Assembly (NCBI RefSeq): GCF_020217425.1
Contig: NZ_CP084090.1
Span: 2,914,001-2,978,000 of the forward strand
Direction of reading: 5' to 3'
DNA length: 64,000 nucleotides
DNA from: Halomicrobium urmianum
Lineage (GTDB): Archaea; Halobacteriota; Halobacteria; Halobacteriales; Haloarculaceae
Position numbers and translations under genes: made by a program. This document shows, piece by piece, positions 51,132 to 59,884 of this stretch. A model generated the notes under the pieces. That model did no database searches, was not told the DNA's origin, and saw only the letters and a program-made list of their open reading frames with translations. Every line of letters begins with the position of its first letter. Position 1 is the first letter of the stretch.

Positions 51132-51203
51132 AACTACTTACACATCGAGGGGCACCTGGGGTTCCCCTCGAGTGTGTCAGTGCGTTCAATTGCTACTATA
51201 GAG
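51114..51203. repeat. Perfect 19-bp inverted repeat with internal hairpin (MITE-like or bidirectional terminator)
   Basis: CTCTATAGTAGCAATTGAA at 51114-51132 is the exact reverse complement of 51185-51203, with a 52-base spacer. The spacer has an inner 8-bp GC stem (TCGAGGGG and CCCCTCGA) bordered by ACACA and GTGTGT. It lies between two convergent genes. A 16/19 half-copy occurs at 58711-58729. Confidence 0.85.
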
Positions 51204-51314
51204 CTGTCGGGTAGTCGGCCGGCGAAGAGTGCGAGGGGAGGGGACCAGTCAGGGGAACGACGATGCCATGCCCTGAGTGCCATGGAGGGCTCGACGTCGC
51301 TCCGCTGCGTCAGA

Positions 51315-51482
51315 TCAGCGTAGCTCGCCGGCTCCGAGGGACACCGTCGACTGGATCCACGCGTCGTGGTTCTCGCGGTCGTAGATCACGAACTCCTCGT
51401 CGCCGATGTTGAGTTCGGCGTAGCGCCGACCCTCCTCGTCGGTGGTGCCCTGGTTCACGTCGTCCGTGGCGTGCGTACTCAT
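51315..51482 (-). CDS. Small haloarchaeal protein (DUF7331-like)
   Basis: A 55-residue acidic protein. The C-terminal part, EEFVIYDRENHDAWIQSTVSL, resembles the haloarchaeal DUF7331 family, whose members share a VIYDxENxxAWIQSD block. That assignment is from memory. The ATG at 51482 fits; a longer frame to 51554 adds an unrelated basic stretch. It is monocistronic, facing the inverted repeat at its 3' end. Confidence 0.7.
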   Translation of the reverse strand: MSTHATDDVNQGTTDEEGRRYAELNIGDEEFVIYDRENHDAWIQSTVSLGAGELR

Positions 51483-52026
51483 GTGTATCCGGGGGAGCAG
51501 GACGTCTGTCCCTCCGCTCGCCGGTAACAGATGGGGGCTCATAAGCCCTCCCATCCAGTTATCACTGGTTGTAATTTCACGTTAGTTGCCAGTAAATACG
51601 GTTCTATACGTTATCACGTGTGAGATTATTCTGTTCGGGAAGGAGTACCGAGCGACGTCGCAGCGGCGTCCTCGTCCGCGTACCGATACGAGCGCGACGT
51701 TAATGGAGTGTTACGGTCGGCCCGATCCGCTTCCGTCCACCCTTCCGCGGCCCGGCCTCCTCGTCGGAGGGGCACCGGCCGCGTCTTCGGGGCTGACCGA
51801 ACCCCTGTCGCCGCGAGTGGCGCGTCGTCGGCCCACTGGCGTCGAGATCGCTCGTCTGAATCCGCTCCTCGCCGGCGCGCGCGCCGGAAATCCGGACTGT
51901 AGCCATTCATAAGTTACGAGAATAATCTATCTATACACTGCGTCGAATACGACGTGCCTACACGCAACCTTACGTGGTAATTACGGGGAACATTTATGTA
52001 CCCGTACCCCGTTATTACAAGTACGC
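51483..52026. other. Gene-poor, AT-patchy intergenic region
   Basis: These 544 bases hold no convincing gene. Basic, low-similarity frames on both strands at 51586-51912 are rejected. Two AT-rich patches (about 51555-51640 and 51905-52020) flank a GC-rich middle containing the palindrome CCGGCGCGCGCGCCGG at about 51869-51884. The right patch contains the TATA box for the next gene. Confidence 0.65.
51991..52000 (+). promoter_or_regulatory. TATA box of the small membrane protein gene
   Basis: CATTTATGTA lies about 27-36 bases before the ATG at 52027, inside an AT-rich patch. It predicts a nearly leaderless transcript. Confidence 0.6.
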
Positions 52027-52245
52027 ATGACCGGTTACTACGACGCCGTCCTCGGCCTGATCCCGCTCGCTCTCGCAGGCATCTCCGCCGCTCTCTGGTC
52101 CCTGGGACTCGAGTGGACGACAGCGATCCCGCTGGCCTCAGTCGTCGCTGTCGGCCTGATCGGTCACGCAATGTTCGTTCGGACGCCGGTCGACGCCCGA
52201 TCGCAGGAGAGCGCCAGGACCGAGTCGACGCAGATGGCCGACTGA
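52027..52245 (+). CDS. Small membrane protein, two TM segments
   Basis: A 72-residue protein with two predicted helices (AVLGLIPLALAGISAALWSL and AIPLASVVAVGLIGHAMFV) and a short polar C-terminal tail. The start MTGYYDAVLGLIPL looks like a family of small haloarchaeal membrane proteins I have seen, without a known function. It has its own TATA box, and the ornithine cyclodeaminase-like gene follows 159 bases later. Confidence 0.78.
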   Translation: MTGYYDAVLGLIPLALAGISAALWSLGLEWTTAIPLASVVAVGLIGHAMFVRTPVDARSQESARTESTQMAD

Positions 52246-52404
52246 CCCGGCTGTTTACCTTCTCTACCCCCGATTTCTCCGCTCTGTTCTCTCCGCTCTC
52301 TCGTCGACTCGTTGGCCTTCCCGACCGACGCACGCTGCGCCGCAGAGGCCTTTCTCCGCCGTCTCCCGCCGACGCTTATGTGAATCCCCGGCGTAGACGC
52401 ACCC

Positions 52405-53406
52405 ATGAGCGACGACGGCACAGCGCTGTTCCTGACGAGCGAGGAGGTCGCCGACCTCGCCGACCCGGCCGACTACGTGGCTGCGGTCCGCGAGGGGTAC
52501 CGCGAGCGGGGGCACGGCGCGCCGGCGGAGCCGCGCACCACGCTCTTCTCGGACGAGCCGGCGGGGATGTTAACCGGGTACATGGCGATGCTGCCGGAGA
52601 CCGGCGCCATGGGAGGATACACCTACGCCGCCGGCTTCGGCGAGCGGGACGCTAGCTTCGTCTTGCCCCTGTTCGACGCCGACAGCGGCGAACCGCTGGC
52701 GGTCTTCGACGGGGCGTCGTTGAATCCCTACAAGACGGGAGCGACGGGTGCAGTCGGGGTCGACGCCCTCGCCCGCCGGAGCGTCGCCGACCTGGCGCTG
52801 TTCGGGAGCGGCTCGCAGGCCCGCGGGCAACTGCTCGCGACGACGGCGGTCCGCGACCTCGACCGCGTCGAGGTGTATTCCCCGACGGCCGAACACCGCG
52901 AGTCCTTCGCCGCCGAGATGAACGACCGCCTCGACCCGACCGTCGCGGCGGTGGCCTCCCCCGCCGCCGCAGTGGAGGGGGCCGACGTGGTGATCACGGC
53001 GACGAACGCCAGCGAGCCCGTCTTCGACGGCGACCTGCTGGAGCCGGGCACCCACGTCACGGCGATGGGCCAGTACCATCCGGAGAAGCGGGAGGTGGAC
53101 TCGACAACGGTCGCCCGGTCGACGTACGTCCCCGACCTCCGGGCCCGCGTCGAGCAGGACGCCGGCGCCTTCCTGCTGGCCCGCGAGGAGGGCGCCGTCG
53201 GCGACGACCACGTCCACGCGGAACTCGGCGAGGTCGTCACCGGCGCCGCGGTCGGGCGGGCCAACCACGAGGAGATCACGCTGTTCGACAGTGGCGGCAC
53301 GGGCATCGAGACGGTGGCGGCCGCGCACATGCTCTACGAGCGCGCCCGCGAGGAGGGGCTCGGCCGGGAGATCGAGTTCACGCCGGCCAGCGTCGCGATG
53401 GAGTAG
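52405..53406 (+). CDS. Ornithine cyclodeaminase/archaeal alanine dehydrogenase family protein
   Basis: A 333-residue protein of the OCD/mu-crystallin family. It has the substrate-binding N-terminal part (VAAVREGYRERGHG, PYKTGATGAVGVDALA). The NAD fold reads LALFGSGSQARGQLLAT with VEVYSPTAEHRESFAAE, and ADVVITATNASEPVF follows. Archaeal members are often NAD-dependent alanine dehydrogenases, bacterial ones ornithine cyclodeaminases; the distinction is not clear here. A TATA-like CTTATGTG box at about 52376 suits a leaderless ATG at 52405. Confidence 0.9.
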   Translation: MSDDGTALFLTSEEVADLADPADYVAAVREGYRERGHGAPAEPRTTLFSDEPAGMLTGYMAMLPETGAMGGYTYAAGFGERDASFVLPLFDADSGEPLAVFDGASLNPYKTGATGAVGVDALARRSVADLALFGSGSQARGQLLATTAVRDLDRVEVYSPTAEHRESFAAEMNDRLDPTVAAVASPAAAVEGADVVITATNASEPVFDGDLLEPGTHVTAMGQYHPEKREVDSTTVARSTYVPDLRARVEQDAGAFLLAREEGAVGDDHVHAELGEVVTGAAVGRANHEEITLFDSGGTGIETVAAAHMLYERAREEGLGREIEFTPASVAME

Positions 53407-53441
53407 CGCTCACGGCCTGCGGGCGTCTGTTGTCGGCAGAT

Positions 53442-54467
53442 CTAGAGCCCCAGCGCCTGGACCAGCGTCATGCCGCTGGCCAGCGCCCCCAGGAGGTAGC
53501 CGCCGATGGCGCCGCCGTTTAGCAGCGGCAGTCCGGCGTGGGCCCGGCCCTTCATCACCATCCACAGCAGTCCGGCCAACCCGGCGAAGGTGCCGACCAT
53601 CGCCGCCAGCGCCGTCACCGGGACGCCGAAGACGGCGACGATCCCCTCGGGCGCGAAGAAGGCCGCGCTGGCGACCAGCACCGTCGGGATCACGGCGTCG
53701 CCTAGGCCGATGAACATGGCCTCGCGGTCCAGGGGCGACTCCGAGCCCTCGTCGTCCGGTTCATGGGCCTCGTCGACGTCTGCGGTGTCTCCGTCTGCGT
53801 CTTCTCCCTCTTCACTCTCTTCGCCCTCGTCGTCGTCCAGCGCCGTGTTCGCCGACGGGTCGGTCTCGAGGAAGGAGTACGACGCGGAGAAGGGGATGAC
53901 CAGCACCACGGGCACCCGCAGGTCCATGACGCCGGAGGCGAGCGTCAGCATGTGCTCGGTGCCGTAGACGCTGATCGCGTCGTAGACGGCCAGCACTGTG
54001 AGCAACACGATCGCCGGCAGGATGCCGAAGGAGATGCCGAACAGCCCCGCGGCGCCGGCCCCCATGAACGCGCCGGCCACGTCGATCACGTACCACTCGG
54101 GGTAGACGTACAGGGCGACGCCGAGCGCCGCCGCGCAGGCGACCGCGACGAGGTTGAACGACCCGACGGTGACGACCGGCGGCAGCAGCACCTGGAACAC
54201 GTACAGCGAGAGCCACGCGCCGGACCCGATCACGAGCAGGCGGATGAACTCGTCGACGCCGAACTTGAACGCCGCGAGCATCACCGCCGTCGCGACCAGA
54301 ATCGCCCCGAAGTAGGCGAGGCTGTTGGTCGGGTCCTGCGGGTCCTCGACCGGCTGGTAGCCGGCCGACTGGAAGGGCTCGACCAGCGCCAGCGCCGCGA
54401 CCTGGACGAACAGGAAGATGGCCACGACGATTCCGACGCCGAGGGCGGCCCGCCGTCGCTGTGACAT
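53442..54467 (-). CDS. Presenilin-family intramembrane aspartyl protease (PSH)
   Basis: A 341-residue polytopic protein of the archaeal presenilin/signal-peptide-peptidase homologue family. The two catalytic aspartates are visible: LAVYDAISVY (YD motif) and FIGLGDAVIP (GxGD). The PAL-like site reads GLPLLNGG. An acidic cytoplasmic loop (EEGEDADGDTADVDEAH region) between the catalytic helices is a haloarchaeal addition. It should cleave single-pass membrane substrates within the bilayer. It is oriented toward the OCD gene; the gar1-srp19 pair lies upstream. Confidence 0.9.
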   Translation of the reverse strand: MSQRRRAALGVGIVVAIFLFVQVAALALVEPFQSAGYQPVEDPQDPTNSLAYFGAILVATAVMLAAFKFGVDEFIRLLVIGSGAWLSLYVFQVLLPPVVTVGSFNLVAVACAAALGVALYVYPEWYVIDVAGAFMGAGAAGLFGISFGILPAIVLLTVLAVYDAISVYGTEHMLTLASGVMDLRVPVVLVIPFSASYSFLETDPSANTALDDDEGEESEEGEDADGDTADVDEAHEPDDEGSESPLDREAMFIGLGDAVIPTVLVASAAFFAPEGIVAVFGVPVTALAAMVGTFAGLAGLLWMVMKGRAHAGLPLLNGGAIGGYLLGALASGMTLVQALGL

Positions 54468-54504
54468 GGGCGACCCTCCGGAGGGGGAGGGTTTCAGGGT
54501 TACG

Positions 54505-54732
54505 TTAGCGCGTGTACAGCGGCCGACCGACCAGCGTCGGCAGGCGCACGCCCTCGGCGGGCGAGACGGCGACGTAGGGCCGGCCTACCGGTCCGAACAC
54601 GTCGACGACGGAGCCGGCCGTCTTCAGGTCGTCCGTGACGACCTCGCTGCCGACGTCGGGGTAGTCGGCGTCCGACGAGCGGACGACGGCCAGCCCCTGA
54701 GCGGTCCGGACGACCTCGCCCACGCGCTTCAT
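54505..54732 (-). CDS. H/ACA ribonucleoprotein component Gar1-like protein
   Basis: A 75-residue Gar1-type beta-barrel ([51 protein letters not shown]). It partners Cbf5, Nop10 and L7Ae in RNA-guided pseudouridylation. Its start overlaps the SRP19 stop by 4 bases, an arrangement seen elsewhere in archaea. Confidence 0.88.
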   Translation of the reverse strand: MKRVGEVVRTAQGLAVVRSSDADYPDVGSEVVTDDLKTAGSVVDVFGPVGRPYVAVSPAEGVRLPTLVGRPLYTR

Positions 54733-55007
54733 TCCCGGATGACCTGCAGGTAGGCCGCGACGGCGCCCAGCAGGTCGCTCTTGGAGGCGTCGTCGGCGCC
54801 CCGGACGACCACGCGACCGCGGGGCTCGTACTCCCGCGGATACGTCACGTCTCGCTCGATGACTGCGTCGTAGCCCACCTGCTGGACGGCCTGTGCGATC
54901 TCGTCGACCTCGGGGTCGGAGACGGCCTGCTCCAGGGACACGCGCCGGCCCTCGTTGCGGGTCAGGTCCGCGTCGAGCGCGGCCGGCCAGATGACGTTCT
55001 CGACCAT
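54729..55007 (-). CDS. srp19: Signal recognition particle protein SRP19
   Basis: A 92-residue SRP19. It has [20 protein letters not shown] at the start, [20 protein letters not shown] in the middle, and [17 protein letters not shown]. It binds 7S RNA and promotes SRP54 assembly. The ATG at 55007 is certain. It is coupled to the downstream Gar1-like gene. Confidence 0.94.
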   Translation of the reverse strand: MVENVIWPAALDADLTRNEGRRVSLEQAVSDPEVDEIAQAVQQVGYDAVIERDVTYPREYEPRGRVVVRGADDASKSDLLGAVAAYLQVIRE

Positions 55008-55029
55008 ACCGGAAGTGACCGCGCCCGTC

Positions 55030-56253
55030 TTATACCTCTTTCCGACGGGCGGCGACCAGTACTGCCGCGAGGACGGCCATCGCCGTCGCCGCGACGCCGA
55101 ACCCGGGCCCGTCGCCGGCGGTCGGCGTGGGCGTCGTCGCGTCACCGTCGTCGGCCGGCGTCTCCGCCTCCTCTCCCGTCGGCGTTGCGGCGTCTGTCGG
55201 CGTCGCGGTCACCGCCTCGGTCGGCGTCGGCGTCTCGGTGGCGGTCGACGCGCCGGCCTCGGTCGCCGCCGGCGTCGCGGTGCCGTTCTCGAAGGCCTCG
55301 GGGTGGAACGCCCGGGCCAGTTCCTCGACGACCAGCGCGACGCGCGGGCCGGGCTGGCTCACGTCGTTGGCCGTCACCTCGACGACCTGGTCCTCCTCGA
55401 CGGCGGTCGTCCCGTTGTAGGGAGCGCCCTGCGGCGGCTGGGCGTCCGAGGGGTAGACGATCCACTCGGGGTCGGCTTCGGCGACGACTTCGCGGTTCAG
55501 CTCCTGGTACCCCTCGATGCCGGCCTCGGCGGCCACGTTCTCGCCGCCGGCCGTCTCGACGACGTCGTGGACGTGGGTGCCGTTCCCGGTCGTGAAGTCG
55601 AAGAAGTAGTACAGGACCGACGGTCGTTCGCGGCCATCGATCGCCTCGCGGACGCGCTCGATGCGCTCGCGGGTCTCCGCGACCGTCTCGGCGGCGCCCT
55701 CGCACTCGCCGACGAGCCGACCGGTCTCGTCGATATCGGCGTAGATGCCGTCGATGCTGTCGACCTCGTCGAAGTGGTACACCGTCATGCCGGCCTGGCG
55801 GAGCTGCCGGACCGTCTCGACGGGCGTGACGTTGGCCGCCAGCACCAGGTCGGCGTCGGTGCCGACCACGCGCTCGACGTTGGTCGTGCCGTCGTCGTTC
55901 TTCACGTTCACCCGGCCGCTGCGGTTCTCGAGGTAGTCGGTGTTCGAGGTGTTCGGCAGCCCGACCACCTTCTCGGCGGCCCCGATCTCGTAGGCGATCT
56001 GGGCGTCGCTGGGCTGGAGGGCGACGACGCTCTCGGGTTCGGACTCGACGGTGACCGTCTCTCCGGTCGCGTCCGTCATTTCGACCGGGAACTCACAACT
56101 CGACTGGGTCACCGCGACGTCAGTCGCCGCGGTCCCTGCCGCCAGCGACGCGCCCGTGCCGCCGGACGCGGTGGCCGCGGCTGGGATCGCCCCTGCGATC
56201 AGTGCGACTGTCAGTATCGACGCGAACGCGACTGCCGAAAGGTGCCGTCGCAT
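55030..56253 (-). CDS. btuF: PGF-CTERM-anchored cobalamin-binding protein (BtuF-like)
   Basis: A 407-residue extracytoplasmic substrate-binding protein of the BtuF/FecB type. An N-terminal signal peptide (first 30 residues) is followed by the binding domain: [60 protein letters not shown], and [14 protein letters not shown] long Thr/Pro/Glu-rich spacer leads to a C-terminal [10 protein letters not shown]...RRKEV tail, a PGF-CTERM signal expected to be processed by an archaeosortase. It is divergently transcribed from btuC and captures B12 or a related corrinoid outside the cell. Confidence 0.9.
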   Translation of the reverse strand: MRRHLSAVAFASILTVALIAGAIPAAATASGGTGASLAAGTAATDVAVTQSSCEFPVEMTDATGETVTVESEPESVVALQPSDAQIAYEIGAAEKVVGLPNTSNTDYLENRSGRVNVKNDDGTTNVERVVGTDADLVLAANVTPVETVRQLRQAGMTVYHFDEVDSIDGIYADIDETGRLVGECEGAAETVAETRERIERVREAIDGRERPSVLYYFFDFTTGNGTHVHDVVETAGGENVAAEAGIEGYQELNREVVAEADPEWIVYPSDAQPPQGAPYNGTTAVEEDQVVEVTANDVSQPGPRVALVVEELARAFHPEAFENGTATPAATEAGASTATETPTPTEAVTATPTDAATPTGEEAETPADDGDATTPTPTAGDGPGFGVAATAMAVLAAVLVAARRKEV

Positions 56254-56277
56254 GCACGGACCTGCGACCGTGTGCAA

Positions 56278-56299
56278 CAAGTACTTGACTAACCCAAGT
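56278..56299. promoter_or_regulatory. Palindromic operator candidate between btuF and btuC
   Basis: CAAGTACTTG (56278-56287) is a perfect 10-bp palindrome, followed after 7 bases by another CAAGT (56295-56299). It lies in the 52-base divergent region just upstream of both starts. No regulator gene is adjacent. Confidence 0.45.
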
Positions 56300-56305
56300 C
56301 TGGTT

Positions 56306-57403
56306 GTGACCGTGTCGCGAAGCCGCCGGTTCACCCTGTTCGCGGGCCTGGCCGGGACGCTCGCGGTCGCGGTACTCGCGAGTGCGACGGTGGGCCCGGT
56401 CGGCGTCGATCTGCCGACGGTGGCGAAGGCGGCGCTGAACGCGGTCGGGATCCCGGTCGGCCTCGCCGTGGCCGTCGAGAGCGTCGGAGCCTCCGGCGTC
56501 GGCGTGCCCGTCCCGGTCCCGGACCTCACCTACGCCTACCCCTTCCAGTTCGCCGTGCCGGAGACCGACGAGACCATCGTCCGGCGGATCCGCCTGCCCC
56601 GCATCGTCCTCGGGGCGGTCGTCGGCTTCGCCCTCGCCGCGGCCGGGACGGTCATGCAGGGCTTCTTCCGGAATCCGCTGGCCGATCCCTCTATCGTCGG
56701 CGTCTCGTCGGGGGCGGCCGTCGGGGCCGTCGCCGCCATCGTCGTCGGGGCCGGCCTCCCGCTGCGGGCCTCCGCGTTCGCCGGCGCACTGCTCGCGGCC
56801 TTCGGCGTCTACCTGATCGCGACCGAGGAGGGCCGGACGCCCGTCGCCACGCTGCTGCTCGCCGGCGTCGCCGTCCAGACGTTCCTCGGCGCGGTCGTCT
56901 CCTTCCTGCTGGTCAACGCCGGCGAGAGCCTCGAGCGGGCGGTCTACTGGCTGATGGGCCACCTCCACAACAGCACGTGGGCGGAGGTCGAGGCGACGCT
57001 GCCGCTGGCGGTGGTGACCGTGGGCGTCCTCTACGCGTACGCGCACGACCTGAACGTCCTCCTGCTGGGCGAGGCCGACGCCCACGCGCTCGGGATCGAG
57101 GTCGAGCGGACCAAGCGACTCCTGCTCGCCCTCGCTAGCGTCGTCACGGCGGCGGCCGTCGCCGTCGCCGGCGTCATCGGCTTCGTCGGCCTCGTCGTCC
57201 CCCACGTGCTCCGCCTGCTGGTCGGTCCGGACCACCGCGTGCTCCTGCCCGCCAGCGCGCTGGCCGGCGGGACCTTCCTCGTGGCGGCGGACACGCTGGC
57301 CCGCGCCGGCCCCGCCGAGGTGCCGGTCGGCATCGTCACCGCCGCAGTCGGGGCCCCGTTCTTCCTGTACCTGCTACGCCGCCGGGAGGTGCACACGGTA
57401 TGA
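56306..57403 (+). CDS. btuC: Vitamin B12 ABC transporter permease
   Basis: A 365-residue FecCD-type permease with about ten helices. It includes [40 protein letters not shown], the family's GxxxQxxxRNPLAxPxxLG site, [18 protein letters not shown] and [20 protein letters not shown]. The GTG at 56306 or 56312 is the likely start; longer extensions are antisense to btuF. Its stop overlaps btuD by 4 bases. With BtuD and BtuF it makes a complete cobalamin importer. Confidence 0.92.
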   Translation: MTVSRSRRFTLFAGLAGTLAVAVLASATVGPVGVDLPTVAKAALNAVGIPVGLAVAVESVGASGVGVPVPVPDLTYAYPFQFAVPETDETIVRRIRLPRIVLGAVVGFALAAAGTVMQGFFRNPLADPSIVGVSSGAAVGAVAAIVVGAGLPLRASAFAGALLAAFGVYLIATEEGRTPVATLLLAGVAVQTFLGAVVSFLLVNAGESLERAVYWLMGHLHNSTWAEVEATLPLAVVTVGVLYAYAHDLNVLLLGEADAHALGIEVERTKRLLLALASVVTAAAVAVAGVIGFVGLVVPHVLRLLVGPDHRVLLPASALAGGTFLVAADTLARAGPAEVPVGIVTAAVGAPFFLYLLRRREVHTV

Positions 57404-58686
57404 GCGGTGACGAGTCGAGGAGGAACGGCACGGGCGGTCGGGACCCGACCGTCGACGTCGCCGGCGTCGACGTCTCGTTCGGCGACCTCGACATCCTCGA
57501 CGGCGTCTCGCTGTCGGTCGAGCCCGGCGAGTTCGTCGGTCTGGTCGGGCCGAACGGCGCCGGCAAGACCACGCTGCTGCGGACGATCAACGGCGCGGTG
57601 ACGCCCGACGCCGGGCGCGTTTCCGTCGGCGGCCGGCGGATCGACGACCTCTCGTCGCGCGAGGCGAGCCGCCTCGTCGCGACGGTCCCGCAGGACACGA
57701 GCGTCCGCTTCGCCTTCGCCGTCGAGGACCTGGTCGCCATGGGACGGACGCCCCATCGCTCGCGGTTCGGCGGCGACCCGAACGCCGCCGAGCACGTCGA
57801 ACGCGCGCTCCGGCGGGCAGAGGTCGACGGCCTCCGCGAGCGCCGCGTGGACGAGCTCAGCGGCGGCGAGCGACAGCGGGTCTACCTGGCCCGAGCGCTC
57901 GCGCAGGACGCCCCCGCGCTCGTCCTCGACGAACCGACGGCCAGCCTCGACGTCAACCACGCCGCGCGCACCCTCTCGCTGGTCCGGGACCTCGTCGGCG
58001 AGGACCGGGCCGCGGTCGCGGCGATCCACGACCTGGAGGCGGCGGGGCGGTACTGCGACCGCCTCGCCCTGCTCCACGACGGCGGCGTCGTCGCGCGCGG
58101 GCCGCCGGGAGAGGTGCTCACGTCGGCGACCCTCGAGACGGCGTTCGACGCGCGGGCGGCGGTCACGGAGAACCCCCTCACGGGATCACCGGCCGTCACC
58201 ACGCTGCCGGCCCCGGCCGACGGGTCCATCCGCGTCCACGTGATCGGCGGCGGGCGCGTCGGCGCCGGGGTCGTCGGGCGGCTCCGGGGAGCGGGCCACG
58301 ACGTCAGCGTCGGTCCGCTCCCGGCCGGCGACGCCGCGCTCGGCGTCGCTCGCGCGCTCGACGTTCCCGCCGACGTCGCGCCGCCGTTCGCGCCGCTCCC
58401 GGAGGCGACGCTCGCTGACGTGCGGGAACGGGTCCGTGCGGCGGACGTCGCCGTCCTCGCAGACCCCGCCGTGGCGCCGTCCCTGGACCGGATCGACCTG
58501 GCCCGCGAGGCCGATCGGCTCGTGCTCGTCGCCGACCGACCGCTCGACGAGCGCGACCACTCCGGAGCGGAGGGTCGGCGCAGGGTCGAGCGCCTCCGTG
58601 CCGAGTCGACCGTCGTCGCTGCCGACGAGGTCGCCGACGCGGTCCGACGCGCCGCGCAGTCGCGCCGGGCGGCCGCCGACGACTGA
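57400..58686 (+). CDS. btuD: Vitamin B12 ABC transporter ATP-binding protein with C-terminal extension
   Basis: A 428-residue ABC ATPase. It contains Walker [10 protein letters not shown], signature [18 protein letters not shown], Walker [13 protein letters not shown] and the H-loop [13 protein letters not shown]. The ATPase occupies residues about 15-260. The remaining roughly 165 residues begin with a Rossmann-like [21 protein letters not shown] and include a second strand-helix set. This is an unusual regulatory or nucleotide-binding extension of the kind seen in haloarchaeal BtuD. It is coupled to btuC. Confidence 0.92.
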   Translation: MSGDESRRNGTGGRDPTVDVAGVDVSFGDLDILDGVSLSVEPGEFVGLVGPNGAGKTTLLRTINGAVTPDAGRVSVGGRRIDDLSSREASRLVATVPQDTSVRFAFAVEDLVAMGRTPHRSRFGGDPNAAEHVERALRRAEVDGLRERRVDELSGGERQRVYLARALAQDAPALVLDEPTASLDVNHAARTLSLVRDLVGEDRAAVAAIHDLEAAGRYCDRLALLHDGGVVARGPPGEVLTSATLETAFDARAAVTENPLTGSPAVTTLPAPADGSIRVHVIGGGRVGAGVVGRLRGAGHDVSVGPLPAGDAALGVARALDVPADVAPPFAPLPEATLADVRERVRAADVAVLADPAVAPSLDRIDLAREADRLVLVADRPLDERDHSGAEGRRRVERLRAESTVVAADEVADAVRRAAQSRRAAADD

Positions 58687-58710
58687 TCACTGACCGGATG
58701 TATTATTGTG

Positions 58711-58729
58711 TTTAATTGCTACTGTAGCG
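58711..58729. repeat. Half-copy of the 51114-51203 inverted repeat arm
   Basis: TTTAATTGCTACTGTAGCG matches the right arm at 51185-51203 at 16 of 19 positions. It lies 7 bases before the CAP-protein ATG and 24 after the btuD stop. Confidence 0.65.
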
Positions 58730-58735
58730 AGTATC

Positions 58736-59482
58736 ATGGTGAACAGAGCAGTCCTGGGCGTCGTCGCGCTCGTCCTCGTCTCGTCGCTGGCCGTCGGCGG
58801 TCTGGTGGCGGCCCAGCTGGGCGGGACGGACGACCCCGCGGCCGGGCAGGGTGTCGACGGCTCGCCCGCCGCGACGGAGGTGGGCGGCGCGACGCCGACC
58901 CCTGATGTCGCGACGCCGACACCGACGCCGACGGAGCCCTCACCGACTCCCACGGCGGTCCGGACGACCGTTTCCGCCGGGTCGTTCAACGAGACGCGCA
59001 TCGCCGTCGAGGTGGTCCACCGGATCAACGACGGTCGGGAGCAGGCCGGCGTCGAACCGCTCTCCCACTCCGGGACGACGGCCCGGGAACTGGATCGCAT
59101 GGCGCTGAACCACAGCCGCTCCATGGCCGCGACCGACGCGGTCGCCCACGCGCTCGACGGGACCGGCACCACAGGTCGGTACAAGGCGAACGAACTCCAC
59201 AGCCGTTGCTCGTACTCGCCGCCGGACAAGATCGGCCTCCTGGAACCGAGGGAGAGCTTCGAGGCGGTCGGATCGACGGTCGCCGGCCGGCACTACGAGG
59301 CGGGCGGCCGGGAGCGGTTCCACGGGACGGAGAGCGCCGTCGCCGCGACGGTGGTCGACAGCTGGCTCGATTCGAACGCCTACAGCGACCACTTGCTCGC
59401 CCCCGGCCTCGAGCGAATCGGCGTCGGCGTGACGGTCCGCGACGACGGACGGACGTATGTGACCGTCAACTTCTGCGGCTAG
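58736..59482 (+). CDS. Secreted CAP-domain (SCP/PR-1-like) protein
   Basis: A 248-residue extracellular protein. An N-terminal hydrophobic anchor (AVLGVVALVLVSSLAVGGLV) precedes a Pro/Thr-rich linker. The CAP domain from about residue 83 contains VVHRINDGREQAGVEPL, LDRMALNHSRSMAATDAVAH and IGVGVTVRDDGRTYVTVNFCG. CAP proteins are mostly secreted; the function in archaea is unknown. The ATG at 58736 gives the signal directly; the upstream codons would lie in the repeat half-copy. Confidence 0.85.
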   Translation: MVNRAVLGVVALVLVSSLAVGGLVAAQLGGTDDPAAGQGVDGSPAATEVGGATPTPDVATPTPTPTEPSPTPTAVRTTVSAGSFNETRIAVEVVHRINDGREQAGVEPLSHSGTTARELDRMALNHSRSMAATDAVAHALDGTGTTGRYKANELHSRCSYSPPDKIGLLEPRESFEAVGSTVAGRHYEAGGRERFHGTESAVAATVVDSWLDSNAYSDHLLAPGLERIGVGVTVRDDGRTYVTVNFCG

Positions 59483-59573
59483 CCGGCAGACGACGATCCA
59501 CCCGGCCGCGCCGCGGTCTCTCGGTCTTCTCTCCTGTGTGACCCCCGACCGGGGACGTACCATCGCGGCGACA

Positions 59574-59593
59574 GTGTTAAACGTTATCAACAC
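59574..59593. promoter_or_regulatory. AT-rich dyad upstream of the winged-helix gene
   Basis: GTGTT (59574-59578) and AACAC (59589-59593) flank AAACGTTATC. The dyad overlaps the promoter position, 17-37 bases before the ATG at 59611, and could be an autoregulatory site. Confidence 0.35.
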
Positions 59594-59610
59594 CCATAGG
59601 CTGGTGAACC

Positions 59611-59874
59611 ATGTCGGACGAACCCGCGGAACGGAGTACGATCACCGGCGACGACGTCCTCGCGGCGCTCGCGCGGTCGGGACCGGAGTACGGTCCCGTA
59701 CTCGCCCACGAACTGGGCGTCCCGAACGAGACCGTACGGCGGCGATGCCGCGCGCTGGCGGCGGTCGGCGCCGTCGAGCGCGTGACCGAGGAACCGCTCT
59801 ATCGCCTGACCGAGCGCGGGAAGCGGGACGTCGGCGCGGCTCCCGGCGGCGAGCGGCGGCCGATTACCAACTAG
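59611..59874 (+). CDS. Small winged-helix DNA-binding protein
   Basis: An 87-residue single-domain winged helix-turn-helix. TITGDDVLAALARSGPEYGP is the first helix. HELGVPNETVRRRCRALAAVGAVER forms the recognition unit, followed by a wing (TEEPLYRLTERGKRDV) typical of haloarchaeal MarR/PhiH-type repressors. It probably controls itself or the divergent/convergent neighbours; the dyad just upstream could be its operator. The target is unknown. Confidence 0.85.
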   Translation: MSDEPAERSTITGDDVLAALARSGPEYGPVLAHELGVPNETVRRRCRALAAVGAVERVTEEPLYRLTERGKRDVGAAPGGERRPITN

Positions 59875-59884
59875 GTTCTCCCGA

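Noticed and set aside
51626-51910. Minus-strand frame of 94 codons in the gene-poor region
   Set aside because: Translation is Arg/Ala-rich, not acidic as in this proteome, with no conserved-looking segment, promoter or ribosome-binding site.
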